Shown here: piece by piece, positions 1-12,305 of the stretch
Layout: every line of letters starts with the position of its first letter
How positions within the stretch are numbered: position 1 is the stretch's first letter
Assembly: GCF_004210375.1 (NCBI RefSeq)
Contig: NC_134830.1
Location: forward strand, 61,127,576-61,191,575
Origin: Tachypleus tridentatus
Taxonomy: Eukaryota > Arthropoda > Merostomata > Xiphosura > Limulidae
Length of the DNA: 64,000 bases
Reading direction: 5' to 3'
The notes under the pieces: generated by a model
Told to the model about the DNA's origin: nothing
Seen by the model: the letters and a program-made list of their open reading frames with translations, nothing else
The model's database searches: none
Position numbers and translations under genes: made by a program

Positions 1-300
1 TTGGGGAGGAGAGTACTTTGAAGGGGTCCCAGACCTGTAACTTCTAAATAAAATACATTTTGTTTTATGACGTCAGTCCGCGTATTTTTTGAACAGACCT
101 CGTATGCTGCAGTTCTAACAGACTGTATACAATTGATGGTGTGTAACAAGTGAAACATATTTTTTAGCCTGTCTAAATACTTTTAATTGTGACAAGCAGT
201 AAACCCGCAGTTGTTAAATGTATTTTAGAACATTTCAAGTCTAAGCTAAATGGTTCAAACAAATAGCAGTCTTAGTAACAAAAATAAAATTGTTTGAATG

Positions 301-571
301 TTTGTTTGCTTTGAATTTCGCGCAAAGCTACTCGAGGCTATCGTTAGCCATCCCTAATTTAGCAGTGTAAGACTAGAGGGAAGGCAGCTAGTCATCACTA
401 CCCACCTCCAACTCTTGGGCCACTCTTTTAACAACGAATAGTGGGATTGACCATCACATTATAAAATTCCCACGGCTGAAATGGCGAGCATGTTTGGTGC
501 GACGAGGATTCGAACTTGCGACTCTCGGATTACGAGTCGAACGCCTTAACCCACCTGGCCATGTCGGACCT
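301..571 (-). mobile_element. SINE family 1 (tRNA-derived, about 275 bp)
   Basis: tRNA-like head at the right end on the minus strand, with box-A-like (tggccaggtgggttaaggc) and box-B-like (gcaagttcgaatcctcgtc) segments. The body is shared with some 20 copies here, with a ttcaaagcaaacaaa tail. Imperfect target duplication ttgtttg(a/g)atg at 290-300 and 572-582. Confidence 0.9.
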
Positions 572-582
572 TTGTTTGGATG

Positions 583-2111
583 TAGGGATAGAAAAAAAAT
601 CAGAATTTAGAGAACATTTGGAATGGCAGGAAAATATACATTATTCATTTATGTACTCAATCACTAATACACTGTACTCACAGAATAGATGTATATATAC
701 GTTAGGTGGTGAAATGCAGGAATAATTTTAGAATGAACGTTTTTGTTAGTAGTTTCTGTATGTTTTACGAATCAAAGTCTTGGTTTTCAGTGGGGCTGTA
801 ATTTCTAGGTGGAAGGCACCATTTCACCAACTAACTCAGTTCTATTCATAGGGAGTCATAATATAATCTATAGACGTTACTTCTTGATGCGAGACAAATT
901 ATGACGCGGATACTGCACGACTTGGTATGAAGTATACTTCATATCATCATGGTTAGTTACTTCCATATAACTCACATAATTGCTTACTGATCACAGACCA
1001 TGATCTGTACTTTTGGCTGTAACTAACTCATCATGCTGCTTTAGCTATGAAAAGATACACCCTAGGGATTAATGAAGTGTTTTGGTGTATGGGCTGATCG
1101 TAGGCACGCTGTGGTTTACCATTTACAGCTGACAGAAAAGAAAAACGTAGAAAAAATCGATGTTTTTCTGTTCCATTTTCTAGATATAAAGAAAGATTAG
1201 CTGAACGTAAAGGTAATTTTGTGCTTGATTAGTGAATAGCTTTTCGCCTCTATCCTTTTGGTGTGTTTTGCCAATGTCTTGGTGTACCTGTTACTATACA
1301 CAGTGAACCAGATAAAATATTTTTAACTGAGCCAATTTCAACACAGGGCTCACTACTGCACTCTCTAATCATGTTTTCATTATGTTAATAAAATATTAAT
1401 GACACACTAAACTTTTCCTCGATGATCTCTAAAGACATGATGGATTCTCTATGGATGAAGTATTGCCAATTTTTTCCTTCTTCCTCTGAAGAAGATTTTC
1501 CTTCCTCTGAGTCGGAGAACGAGGATCCATAACATAAACTCAAGTGGATACAGAAAAAAACAGCCATAATGGGGACACTTTTATTTGAGGAGCATGACCT
1601 ATCTTAAGAGGAAGAAGACTCTCCTCATGATCAACAATAAGCTAGGAACATTGTTACTGTTCTTCCCACAACCAGCATTATATTCACTTCCAAAATGGCC
1701 GGAGAAGATAAAATAAAAAACTCTGGCCTGTAGTTCAGAGTAAAAATAAGAGATCTTCAAGCACAAGCAGACCAGATTATTGAGGACTTTATACAAGGAG
1801 ATCCTGTTTCCCGCCAATCTAGCAGGTGTTACAGTCCTAATGACTTTTTACTGTTTCTTTTTTAGTCTAACCACTGCAACCAAAACTGCTGAACACCTTA
1901 GCAGAAAGAAAATAATAATACCAAAATAGTGATGTTACTCCTGAAGAAATGGTAGTGGCTCTAAATGTAAGAAATAAATCTCCAGTATTTTTGAAGACTG
2001 CAGATTTACATCATGAAATGCAACCATTTATTCTGGGCGAACAACTCTTGAAAAGTTTTATTCATGCTTTTATGTGTTTGTTTAGAAGTAAGCAAAAGGC
2101 TGCACAATCTG
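583..2111. other. No recognised gene
   Basis: AT-rich. 1440-1830 has short open pieces with acidic runs (PSSSEEDFPSSESENEDP on the plus strand) that recall the N terminus of some transposases, but stops break it and I cannot assign it. Confidence 0.5.
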
Positions 2112-2190
2112 TGATCTGCTCACTACCGGTATCGAAACCCGGTTTTTAGCGGTGCAAGTCCGCAGACATTCCGCTGTACCATTGGGAAGG
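2112..2190 (-). mobile_element. SINE family 2 fragment
   Basis: Contains ggtatcgaaacccggttttt and gtccgcagacattccgctgt, the head part of the shorter SINE family seen intact at 24769 and 47947. Confidence 0.7.
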
Positions 2191-2999
2191 CTTTATTCAT
2201 GCTCACAAGAACTGTCTGAATTACACGGTTTTTCTGCGCTAGAGTCCAATGTCAAAACGAGATCTCACGTAATATATACATACTCAACATCATAGCTTTT
2301 TCTCTTAAAAGTTAAGATTACCAGTAATTAGTAAATGCCATACTAATAATAATAAAAACAAACACAAATTTTGTAAAGTTACATAGAAATAAAAAGAACC
2401 AGAAAACCAAAATCTCGTAGATTGGGTGGACATGGGTGACGAAACATAAGTATGTCTCATTTAATATATATTGGTTTCCAGTGTTGAAATTTACGAATAC
2501 TGCGTGCCACAATAAAACTGTTACTGCTTAAGACAGAAAAACCAGTCGTTATTACAGATTTCAAGTAAACAATTTGTCTTGGTATGAATTTCACGGGTGT
2601 TCGTTAAATTTGGTTTAAAAATTTATGGAATGTTCACAAAACAGATAAATACGCAGATAAATAGTGAGTGATGAGAAGAGTTTTGTTGTTCCGGGTAGGG
2701 GAGCAGGAAAAGCAAAAATAACAAACACGTGAAAAATTTATTGGATCTAAATATCATGTACTTCCCGAGTTTCTCGGCTTCTGCGTAACTCTAAGCTGAA
2801 TTTACTTAGCATCATTTCACAAACAAAATGTTAATTTACAAAACATGTTTATATATATAATTATTATTATTGATAATGTTGAGAAAACTCTTATTTTGAC
2901 AACTGTCACCTAATACTTTGCTTGTTGCTATTAAAGATGGGATTTATGGATAATGTGGCCCCCTAGACAACGAACAATCAGATTATAAACCAAATTTAT
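2191..2999. other. No recognised feature
   Basis: Unstructured AT-rich sequence; nothing supportable on either strand. Confidence 0.6.
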
Positions 3000-3274
3000 T
3001 TTTGTTTTGTTTGAATTTTGCTCAAAGCTCCACGAGAGCTATCTGTGCTAGTCGTCCCTTAATTTAGCAGTGAAAGACCAGAGAAAAGACAGCGAGTTAT
3101 GATTATCTGCCGCCAACTCTTGGGCTACTCTTTTACCAACGAATAGTGGGATTGACCGTCACATTTTAACGTCCCCACGGCTGGGAGGGCGAGCATGTTT
3201 GGCGCGACGCGGGCGCGAACCCGCGACCCTCGGATTACGAATCGCACGCCTTACGCGCTTGGCCATGCCAGGCC
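3000..3274 (-). mobile_element. SINE family 1
   Basis: Full-length copy from ttttgtttgaattttgctca to ggccatgccaggcc. A further worn tRNA-like piece (ggtacgaggactcgaatcc) follows up to about 3345. Confidence 0.88.
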
Positions 3275-3345
3275 GTCCACATTATAAGATCCCTGGTGCT
3301 TGGTGGTACGAGGACTCGAATCCACAACCCTCAAATTGCTTAAAC

Positions 3346-5179
3346 AAACAGACAACAACAAAAAGGACAGGTGTATCAAAATGAGTCAGCACATATGCCT
3401 ATTTTAATATTCTATAACACAATAAAGTTGAAAAAAGTCACAGGTTTCCTTATACATTTATAAATAATATATATATTTTTAAAATAAACATATAATTTAA
3501 AACCAGTAAGTTCTTAACACACTGTCGAAACATATACTTCAAAAAGGCACAACTCAAGGTTCTTTTGTTCCTATATATATAAATATGCATATTTTTACTC
3601 CTTGTTAAAGTGTAAAATTATTCATACTGTATTAGGAGAAATATGTAAGCACAACGCACGTAAGTAATAACAATATATATACGTTAATTATTTACATTTT
3701 ACTGGCTTAAAATATCATTTTTAGGGCTAAATAAGAAAAACAAAGTTAAACTTGTAAGAAAAGCAGACAAAAAGCTTGGATTAAACATGTCAAAATTTAT
3801 ATTATAATAATTTTGTAACATTCTAATTGAAATTAACATCTACGTAAAAGCTAGTACTCGAATATGGAGTGAAATAAAAACTGAAATGACTATTTTCTCT
3901 TACGCATATCTTTTTTAGGACTACTTTTACACATTACATCTTTGAGAAGGTAGTTATAATATCATAAACTTTAAAAAAATCAATGTCAAAATTATAAAAG
4001 AAAATATAAGACTTAATTTTCACAACTAATAATCAAAACATATTAAAATGCCAAGAGCAAAGAACTTCTAACATTTGGATGTTTGTTCAAAAAATAAATC
4101 TTCGACAACGACATCAGAAACAAATCACATTAACAGCTTTTGCAAATATTCTTACTTTATGGCTCAATTCTACACTATCAACTTTAAGGCAAAATTGAAA
4201 AAAAATATATTTATTTATTAATTTACTGCAGGTTGAGTTACCAGAAAATTATTCTAGTTAAATGCTGGAAAGAATGGTATTTCCGGCCAGTATCACGAAT
4301 CATGATTGGTAGGTTTAGAATGTATTTACATATTTGACTTTTCCTGTCAACATGGGATTATTTTTACACACACTATTTTACTTATTCAAAAAGAAACCTA
4401 TTAGTTATGGTTGGGTTCAAGTGGACTTTACTGCCAAGGTAGACAATGTATGCAGCAAAACGATCAGTGAAAGAATTAATGTTCACAGTTCAGTTATTCA
4501 GATTTGATCAAACCAACATTCCAAGCCCTTTTATTATACAGTGTGTTACATTGAGTTCTGCCAACTTAATGCTACAGTTTAACCTTTTTTATTCTACACA
4601 TTAAAGTAATAATTATTCTTCAGTTTGAATATACCTTGAAAGATATAACAAGACTAGCCAAGTGGTAAGCATCAGTTCATACATGAATTTATAAACACAA
4701 TTTTTGAATATTCACCCAAAAAGTTATTGCACTCATAATTATAGTACTAGTGATAGAATATAAAAAAGTCATTTTTCAACTAATGATACAGATCATATTT
4801 TAACTAAAATACATTTTCCTTTTTGATGGCAACAGATGCATTATTTTATGATATAACAGATTGATCAGTGAATTATTCAAATATACTTTGACACTTTTAG
4901 CCAATATTTAAAAGTAAACATTCTTGGATGTCACAGTAATAGAAACAACAGATAATAAATCTGGGTCTAAAACGTTTTTATTTGAAAATCTGTATTACTC
5001 AACATGAGAAAATTGAGTCAAATTTAACTTAGAAAAAAATGTTGAAAGTTAAAATATAGATCATGAAAAACTATTTTAAATAAAAAACTTTAATTTTATT
5101 CACAAGAAAGTATGTTTACCAGAAAACTAAGTGATGAGTCATTTGAAACGTGTGCAATGAAAATTTAAAATATTCGTGA
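3346..5179. other. No recognised feature
   Basis: AT-rich, full of stops in all frames, with simple A/T runs. Confidence 0.6.
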
Positions 5180-6720
5180 TGCAAAAAATGTGTTAATTGA
5201 GAACTTGAAGCATGAGTCATGGGACAAATATGCCATTTAAGTTCTGAAATATCAAGTCATGAATGATAGTGTGTCAAACAGAAATCTATAATATTAAGCA
5301 AAAAAGGACATGAATTATGAGAAAAATAAAGTATCTGTTTAAAAGCTAAAGTACCAAACAAAATAAAGATAAAGCATCTGAAAACTGACATATTGGAAAG
5401 CTGAAATAAAGTGTCATTTTTAAGGTTGATACATCAGAAAAATAATTTATAATCAGTTGGACAGCTGAAACATCTATCAAAACAAATAAAGTGACTCTGA
5501 TAGCTGAAGCACTTAACTGAATAAATGACAACTGGAAAGTTGAAATATTGAGCATGATAAATGACAACTGGAAAGCAAGATAAAAGATCAGTTGGAAAGC
5601 TGAAATATCTATAAAATTTCCAGATTTCAAATGAAATGTTAAAAATACCAAAAAATAAAGTATTTTTTATAGAAAAATTATTTTAAGAAAAACACTTATA
5701 AAGAAAACTCTAAGCTTTCAGTGGAAGAATAGTATCAGCAAGTGCAGGAAATATTATGATAAAACTAACATAAGAAGTGATACAAAAGTAAAGATAAACA
5801 AATTATAAGAACTTGGACTTATAAAAGTAAAGAAAAATATAATAATACATCAAGCACACTAAATTTGCTATATCAAGTGTTGACAAGGCCTTTTATCCAA
5901 TACCAGGGCTCCTCAACCAATTAAGATGTGACTGGCACTGAAGTGGTCAAGACCTTATTTATATTGCACTATATTTAAACACCTGTTTTGACATGAGCTA
6001 AATGAACTGCAATTAGTTTTACTCCAGTTCTATTTAAGTTATTTCACATGAGAATTAATTTATGATTTGTATTGACAGTAACTTATTTCTTTATTATAAC
6101 ACCAAACTAATTACTATCACTTTTTAAACTTTATTTATTCTGCTTATATAATTATTAATAATCTGTTTATTTTTTTCAGCTTGAATATCAGTGAAAGATA
6201 AAAAATCTTGTCATAAATCAAAACACAATATCATGCACAGATACACTAAATTAATTCCATTTATCTCAATAACTCATATGAAAAATTGAATATAATAATT
6301 TTCAAACACTTTGGTAGACATATTATAAAATAAAACATTCTCTCCCTCTCTTTGACAACCATAAATGCAATTTTTATGATACAATAGACTGACATGCATA
6401 TGAAACAAACACTGACTGACCATTACAAACACAATACTGATTAATTTTTTTGGAGGCCATAACATAAAAACAGGAAATAAATTAAAGATTTTCGATTTAA
6501 AAACAGGGTTATTAGCTAAAGAAAGTGATGTCAAAAAGTAAAGCTGAAATATTAACCACAGAACAAAACTTTCAATTGGATAACTAAAATTCAAAACATT
6601 AGAAAACATCTTTATAAGTAGAAATATTATTCATGGAAATTATGTGTAAACTAGAAAGCTGAAATAAGGTATAAGACAAACAAACATAAACTACAAAGGT
6701 GAAAAAAAAATGACATCAGA
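5180..6720. repeat. Loose tandem repeat built on a tggaaagctgaaata motif
   Basis: Repeated variants of (a/t)ggaaagctgaaata occur irregularly, densest at 5380-5640, where aaatgacaactggaaag appears twice 39 bases apart, and again near 6540 and 6655. Period is about 30-50 bases and strongly eroded. It lies just past the CYB561 stop, so it could be within the 3' untranslated region or downstream DNA. Confidence 0.5.
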
Positions 6721-6825
6721 GTCAAAATATGAAAGAATTAGAATCTGACTTAAAGGACAGGATAATGCAACTTTATCAGATTACAAATGTTACAATGCTG
6801 ATTTTATTGACAGAAGAATGAGATG

Positions 6826-6970
6826 CTACTGAAGATTTGCTTCTTCTGTTAAAGGTTGACGTGCGAACTGTGGAGCAGTTACAAGGTAGACAACCAAAAT
6901 TCCATGACAAACTACAGCCATTCCTAATATGTTTCCTAAAACTGCTGATTTAGGCAAGTCCTGGTAGTTG
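6826..6970 (-). CDS. CYB561: Cytochrome b561 exon D (TM6 and stop)
   Basis: Terminal coding exon, after a ttttcactag acceptor. One base completes the split Asn codon; then NYQDLPKSAVLGNILG leads into the sixth helix (about residues 224-246), followed by a short polar cytosolic tail ending EEANLQ and a TAG stop at 6826-6828. The NxLG and TAPxxxRP pattern is as in animal CYB561 C termini. A TTTATT (AATAAA on the coding strand) lies about 20 bases past the stop at 6803-6808, but it is very close and may not be the real polyadenylation signal. The DNA beyond the stop is AT-rich and contains a loose tandem repeat. Confidence 0.92.
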
Positions 6971-7141
6971 CTAGTGAAAAATAAATAAGATTATAACTCA
7001 CAATCGTAGCTGATTTGCAGTATGGGATAGACATGTAAAATTGTACCACTTCTTAAAAACAAGCACAACAACTATTGTTATTAATCTTGAAAGTTTAAAA
7101 TATTCATAAATAATAGAAAGTAAATGTTTATTTTGACTTAC

Positions 7142-7296
7142 TTCTGAAAAGTCAGATGACTTGTAATCCCTGTTACAGAAGCTGCTAATCCCAATATATA
7201 GATCAAAACTCCAAAATACACATGAATTGGAAAGTACAATGCTCTCCAATACAGAGGCAATCCAGGAAACAGGTATGACACAAATCCACACACAAA
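7142..7296 (-). CDS. CYB561: Cytochrome b561 exon C (TM5)
   Basis: The exon is preceded by tttttgtaattag and ends TTTCAGAA|GTAAGT. It is in phase 0 from exon B: FVCGFVSYLFPGLP, then FPIHVYFGVLIYILGLA. The histidine in FPIHVYFG (about residue 188) is the TM5 haem ligand that pairs with the TM3 histidine, so all four conserved haem histidines are present. The last two bases are completed by exon D to give Asn. There are no stops or frame breaks, as expected for a functional gene. Confidence 0.92.
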
Positions 7297-8731
7297 CTAA
7301 TTACAAAAATATATAAAATTCAGAAATAAGATATACAGCAATACAGTACACTGTAATGTGATATATATTTTCATGTCAAATCCAGTGAAGGTGTATGTGT
7401 AGAGAAAGAATTAACAATTAAGCCCTTTGTATTTTTAACACAAGTTTTTAACATACTTATTTCCATGTAGTTTCACAACAACATTTTTTGTCCTTATGTT
7501 CTAATACTGAGTTATATGTCTCAATTCAGGCAAGTGTACTGGTTAAATAAATAATAATTAGTTTTTAATGAATGTTGTTATTTCTGCTGATTTAATATAC
7601 TTTTATTATTGCTATTGTGTTAAAAATACCCCTTATGAATTCCACACTATCCCTAATCACACTTTTACCACACATAAAATGTTAAATTGTTAATTGAAAA
7701 TGGGACTCGTGAAAAAGTACCTTCAGACCAAATTCCACATGAATTGATGAAAATACAGCTGAGTTATGGATTAAAAGTCACAAACTTATGTTTTTTGGTG
7801 AGTTATGATACACCTAAAAAAAACCAAAAAGACTCAAAATGGATAAATCCAAAGTTATTTTAAGTAGTTCATTTGAAAATATTCCACACATACTAAGAAA
7901 TACAAGTAGTTCTAAGGAGTGGTTCTCTCATCATTGTAATACATGACTAATATAATATAGAAATACTAAGTACATAAAAAGCCACATTGTAAGGCAAGAA
8001 ATTCATCCATTATATATTGATGTGACTGTGAATTTGTTATAAGCTTAAGTGATCAGTATCATCTTAGTGCTGATCATGATATTCAAAATGCATGTCAATT
8101 AATAAAAGATATTGAGAAACATTATTCTTAAACTTTATATACTGAAAAAATGGTTATAAAAAAGATGGTATATGAAGATAAAATTGTATATCTCAGATAA
8201 AGCTTGTCAAAACATTATGACAAAATCCACAATTCTGGGAAAGTTTTTTTATGTATAACTCCTGCCTCGTGTTTGTCTATGACAACATTTTAGGTTCCAT
8301 GCTGTCTTCTTCACCTCTAGACAGTTATATTTTTCATTATGGATTATAAAGTGATATAAACCGTGGTCTTGGTTGAGAGTTTATTGGATTTTTTTTTTGT
8401 AGTACCATGTGTTTGAAGCTTCTAAATGGTGTACAGTATTCCCTGTATTTGTGAAGAATCTTACATCAGTGAAATGGGAAAATTATCTAACAAAGAACAT
8501 ATAGAATCAATAAATTTACAAGAATTCCTTTTTTTGTTTATTTATATTTGTTGTAATATTTACTTGGCATACCTGTTTCGGGGTTTGTTTTATTGTTGTC
8601 TTATTTTAATTATTTTATTGGAATTATTACTTTTAATGTAAAGCCTGTTCAGTACTTTTTTTTAATATTACAAACCACTCAGCTCTTTAAAACTTTAATT
8701 ATCATTTTAAGCTTTTATTATTATATCTCAC
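7297..8731. other. CYB561 intron between exons B and C
   Basis: About 1.4 kb of AT-rich intron. No repeats I recognise and no coding signal. Confidence 0.8.
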
Positions 8732-8940
8732 CTGTAAACCGTAAAGAACAACAGCTGCTAAGCCTAACCAACTGTGAAGAGAAAACATGTTGGGTATAGG
8801 TTTTGCTGACAAATTGTGAAAGTCAAACACTGCTTTCAGTGACACTACCATAAAAATAAATACCACCATGTGTAATCCTGCATGGACCAGTTTCAGTATT
8901 TCCTTTCTTTCATTTCTCATCACTCGGTACACAAGAATAG
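8732..8940 (-). CDS. CYB561: Cytochrome b561 exon B (TM2 end, TM3, TM4)
   Basis: The exon follows a tgtgttttag acceptor and ends CAG|GTGAGA. It starts with two bases completing the codon split from exon A (giving Thr) and runs [12 protein letters not shown], then KLVHAGLH, then SLHSWLG. The KLVH lysine and histidine (about residues 110 and 113) match the family's ascorbate-side Lys and TM3 haem ligand. The SLHSW histidine (about 149) is the TM4 ligand that pairs with TM2. The exon ends in phase 0 with VLYGLQ. The preceding intron is about 2.6 kb and contains an antisense LINE fragment and a possible Penelope-like relic. Strong match; only the exact paralogue (CYB561, CYBRD1-like or lysosomal type) is uncertain. 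Confidence 0.92.
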
Positions 8941-9239
8941 CTAAAACACAAATGAAATTTTATATTATTTACTGTACATGTATTATCATTAAATAAAAAA
9001 AAATATTTGCATTAATTGATATTAGGATGTTAAAATTCTCAAAAAATAATCATAGATAAGTTTTTCTAACATTTAACAATAAAAGTATCAGCATAATGTG
9101 AAAATATTTTCACTGTAATTTACAGAATAATTGAAATTAAATATGATTTTAAAAATAGAACTTTGTATGCTGGTATTCTTTGCAGTTTTTTCATACAGTT
9201 GCTTTGAGTTGCAAAGTTACTTTACCTTTTGAAATGATA

Positions 9240-9900
9240 AAACTCAGGACCTGAAAACCCTTGACACAGAAATATTAAACGTTTCAGAACTATGCAGAAC
9301 TAAAAGACCATTTTTAGTTGAACTTCTTCAGTCTCGATTATTTAGATTTTCAGCCTATTGTAATTAGGTCTTTGCCACAATAATTTATCACAGAAGCATG
9401 AGGCACAACATTCTTATACGAGTTATTGTGAATGTTGTCATTTGAAAAGTATCTAATTAGAGTGGTTGGTCATTTATTGTGTGATTGCACTTATTAGGAA
9501 AAGTAGATGCCTTGGTGAGAAATATTTGGAGTATTTTGATGAGGAAGAATTTTTTTATTTTTCCAATTTCCAAGGTTTGCTTTTATTTATGATTTGATGT
9601 TGGAATCAGTTTATGATGTGGTTGGTCTGGTAGTCATGTTTGGTTAAGACATGCAGATTTTTTTTAGAGTAAGTAATTTCATGGGATGTTTGTGTTCTTT
9701 TACTATTTATCCTATTATTTTGCTTGCTACCCCATGTAAAGGTCACATTGCAAGAGCAATAAACATTGTAGATAAATTGTTTCAGCTTTAATTTGCTGAT
9801 TGGCCATTTCACTTTGGTTAACTTGATCTTGAATTTCAGACTTGAAATAAGCATGGATGCCCAACTAGTGGTTAATTATTCTAACTTTTTAGCTTAGGTG
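9240..9900 (-). mobile_element. Probable decayed Penelope-like element fragment
   Basis: An 82-codon minus-strand frame (9606-9854) reads IYNVYCSCNVTFTWGSKQNN and ends VLTKHDYQTNHIIN, which lines up loosely with the GIY-YIG region of Penelope-like elements (C-x-C-x-YIGET ... H...TxHxI). The GET triad is lost. Sequence toward 9260 (aaacgtttcagaactatgcag) resembles their 3' ends. Weak but coherent. Confidence 0.4.
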
Positions 9901-10424
9901 AAATATGAGATAGGTGAAGAAATATTTTGGAGTTTTGTTGGATGATATTTCTGTGTATCGTCTCAAACTGTAAGCTGTTACATCCAAATATTTTAAGTAG
10001 AAATTCAGTTAAAGATATAACAAACACTAAAATATGCACACCTCAGATTTAAAGATTTTTTTCCAATGCAAGTGTTTAAGAACTGTTGAAAATAAAAATC
10101 ATGTTATCACAAAAACAAACATGGGAACATTTTAAAACACAGATCTTGAAAAAATGGGTTTATATGGTTTTGACTAAGATTGAAATTTAAACTACTTAAG
10201 TTTATAATGCTGTTCTTTGACTTTATCTCTTATACCCTTGAACAAAATTGATTTCTTTTACTTGCAACCACAATTTTTTATAGCCATTATAAATATCAGT
10301 TTAAACTTTACATTTCTTTGGAAGCTTATAAAAAGAATGGATGCAAACAAGTGCAGTGTTAAAAAATGTACCCACTTAGACCGTTTAAAATTAAACTTCA
10401 AAAAAGACCAAAACTTAAACAAAA

Positions 10425-11233
10425 CACAGTTCAATTTGCAGATAATATCAAGGGCTTAGGTGTTGCTAGCTGTGAAGAGGCTGCTTCTGATTTACAAGTG
10501 GATTTAGCTCATTTAGTGAGTTGATCAAATAAATAGCAAATGGGTTTTAATTATAACAAATGCAAGATAATATATGTGAGTTATAATAATTTGATTTATG
10601 AGTATAATTTCAATGGGAATGACTTTAACAGTGTCAAGAAAGAAAGGTATCTTGATGTAGTGGTTGGTAGATCCCTAAAGCCATCCAAACTGTACAGTTG
10701 CTAGTGGTAGAGCAAATAGAATCTTAGGTTATATCTGCAAAAATATTGAATACTAGTCTAAAGAGGTTATAATTTCATTGTATACATCACTGGTTAGACC
10801 ACATTTGAAGTATTGTGTTCAGTCTTGGACTCCTTACCTCAGTAAAGACATTGAATTTTTGGAAAGGATTCAGAGAAGGGTTGCTAGAATAGTGCCTGGG
10901 ATGGAGGGGTTGTCATACGAGGCAAATTCTCAAATTATTTTCACTCAATAAAAAAGATAGAAGGGATCTGATTGAAGTGTTTAAGATTGTTGAGAGAATT
11001 GATTCTGTTGATGTAACTTATTCTTTCACACTTAAGTATGAGAACATTAGTGCTAGGGGACACAAATATAAATTTTGTAGAGCAGGAGTGTTCTTCAGAT
11101 AAGACAGTTTTATTTTTATAACAGGGTGGTTGGCCTTTTGAATGGGTTACTTTTAGAGGTTGTGCAGGCTGTATGTTTAGGTGGGTTTAAGAGGAAGCTT
11201 GATAACTATATGAATGATAGGGAGTGGCTTTAA
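10425..11233 (+). mobile_element. Non-LTR retrotransposon (LINE) fragment, C-terminal reverse transcriptase region
   Basis: Starts with VQFADNIKG, a decayed form of the reverse-transcriptase FADD catalytic box. It then follows the usual thumb region: ANRILGYICKN, SLYTSLVRPHLKYCVQSWTP, LSKDIEFLERIQRRVARIVP and KKDRRDLIEVFKIVERIDS, ending GGFKRKLDNYMNDREWL and a stop. Frames shift several times. The pattern fits CR1/jockey-type elements. It is in the first CYB561 intron, antisense to the gene. Confidence 0.85.
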
Positions 11234-11573
11234 GATTCTTTATTTTTTTTTTTAATTTACTGATTTAATAGTTTTACTTTAATTCAGAAGATTGGACAAT
11301 GAAGATGGAACGATAGGCCCTTTCTTATCCCAAAACATTATGTTATACTTAATTTGTAACCTTAACTTTCATACTTATTTCAAAAACATTTTTCCTTCAT
11401 ACTATATGATATCAGTTCTATTTAGAACACACTGAAACAGAAATAAACCTTCTTACATATTAATTTCTTTTTGTAAGAATGCTAGAAAAATTTTACCAGC
11501 TATTCCAGTATTCTTCACAGTTTTATCAGGTTCAGTAAACCTGAATGAAACTATTTGTAAGTTCAACACTTAC

Positions 11574-11852
11574 TATTTCCATATAGGAAGACGAGTCCTA
11601 TGACAATGAATAGTGGATGGTAGTTAAACTGCAAATGTGGGTTACTTTGCCAAGCAAACCCACCAAGATAATGACCAGTCCAAGCCCCAACCAGTGCCAC
11701 ACACAAAACTCCCACTACTTCAGCCAGAATAAATCCTACAGTAAATATCTTCAAGTGGTGAGACTGATCTGCAGGAGACTCCACTCTAGGTGGCTTGGGA
11801 CCACTAGCAGTACTGGGCTCAGTGGGTTCTGTTTCCTCTTTAGATGATTCCA
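11574..11852 (-). CDS. CYB561: Cytochrome b561 exon A (N-terminal part: acidic tail, TM1, start of TM2)
   Basis: First recognised exon of a cytochrome b561, a six-helix di-haem membrane protein that moves electrons from cytosolic ascorbate across a vesicle or plasma membrane to reduce ferric iron or monodehydroascorbate (family knowledge). Reading in from the acceptor, the exon encodes a Glu/Pro/Ser-rich cytosolic tail (about residues 1-30), a first membrane helix (about 38-60), and the FNYHP motif whose His (about residue 79) is the TM2 haem ligand. It ends at a GTAAGT donor after LYGN plus one base. The 5' side is a good acceptor (tttgtttttacag), and the exon opens with TG in phase. The start Met may therefore be a codon split across an intron (A|TG), or there may be a further coding exon upstream that I cannot find. 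With this start the assembled protein is about 262 residues, close to the usual 250. Confidence 0.9.
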
Positions 11853-12029
11853 CTGTAAAAACAAACTATGATGTTAATATGATAATTAAAATAGCTTAGA
11901 AGTGGTCAGATAGATAAATAGATATTTCACAATGTTCAATAACACTTGAAAAAACAAAACATAGTTTGTTAAATAAATTACAAACATTTCTGGTGCTCAT
12001 TACATAATCTACTATAAACATAAAGAGCA

Positions 12030-12305
12030 GTTTGTTTTGTTTTGGAATTTCGCACAAAGCTACTCGAGGGCTATCTGTGCTAGCCGTCCCTAATTTAGCA
12101 GTGTAAGACTAGAGGGAAGGCAGCTAGTCATCACCACCCACCGCCAACTCTTGGGCTACTCTTTTACCAACGAATAGTGAGATTGATCGTTACATTATAA
12201 CGCCCCCACGGCTGGGAGGGCGAGTATGTTTAGCGCGACGCGGGCGCGAACCCGCGACCCTCGGATTACGAGTCGCACGCCTTACGCGCTTGGCCATGCC
12301 AGGCC
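12030..12305 (-). mobile_element. SINE family 1
   Basis: Full-length copy just upstream of CYB561 exon A, flanked by a short target duplication (aagagca on both sides). Confidence 0.9.

Noticed and set aside
1385-1567. Acidic-rich frame as a small gene
   Set aside because: Short, broken by stops on both strands, no splice-consistent extension and no family match.
3199-3384. 61-codon plus frame starting MARRGREPATLGLR
   Set aside because: It is the antisense reading of a SINE tRNA head; the same peptide-like pattern recurs wherever that SINE occurs.
6998-7291. 97-codon minus frame
   Set aside because: Wrong-frame reading across CYB561 exon C and its intron.
11617-11847. 76-codon plus frame
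   Set aside because: Antisense to CYB561 exon A.
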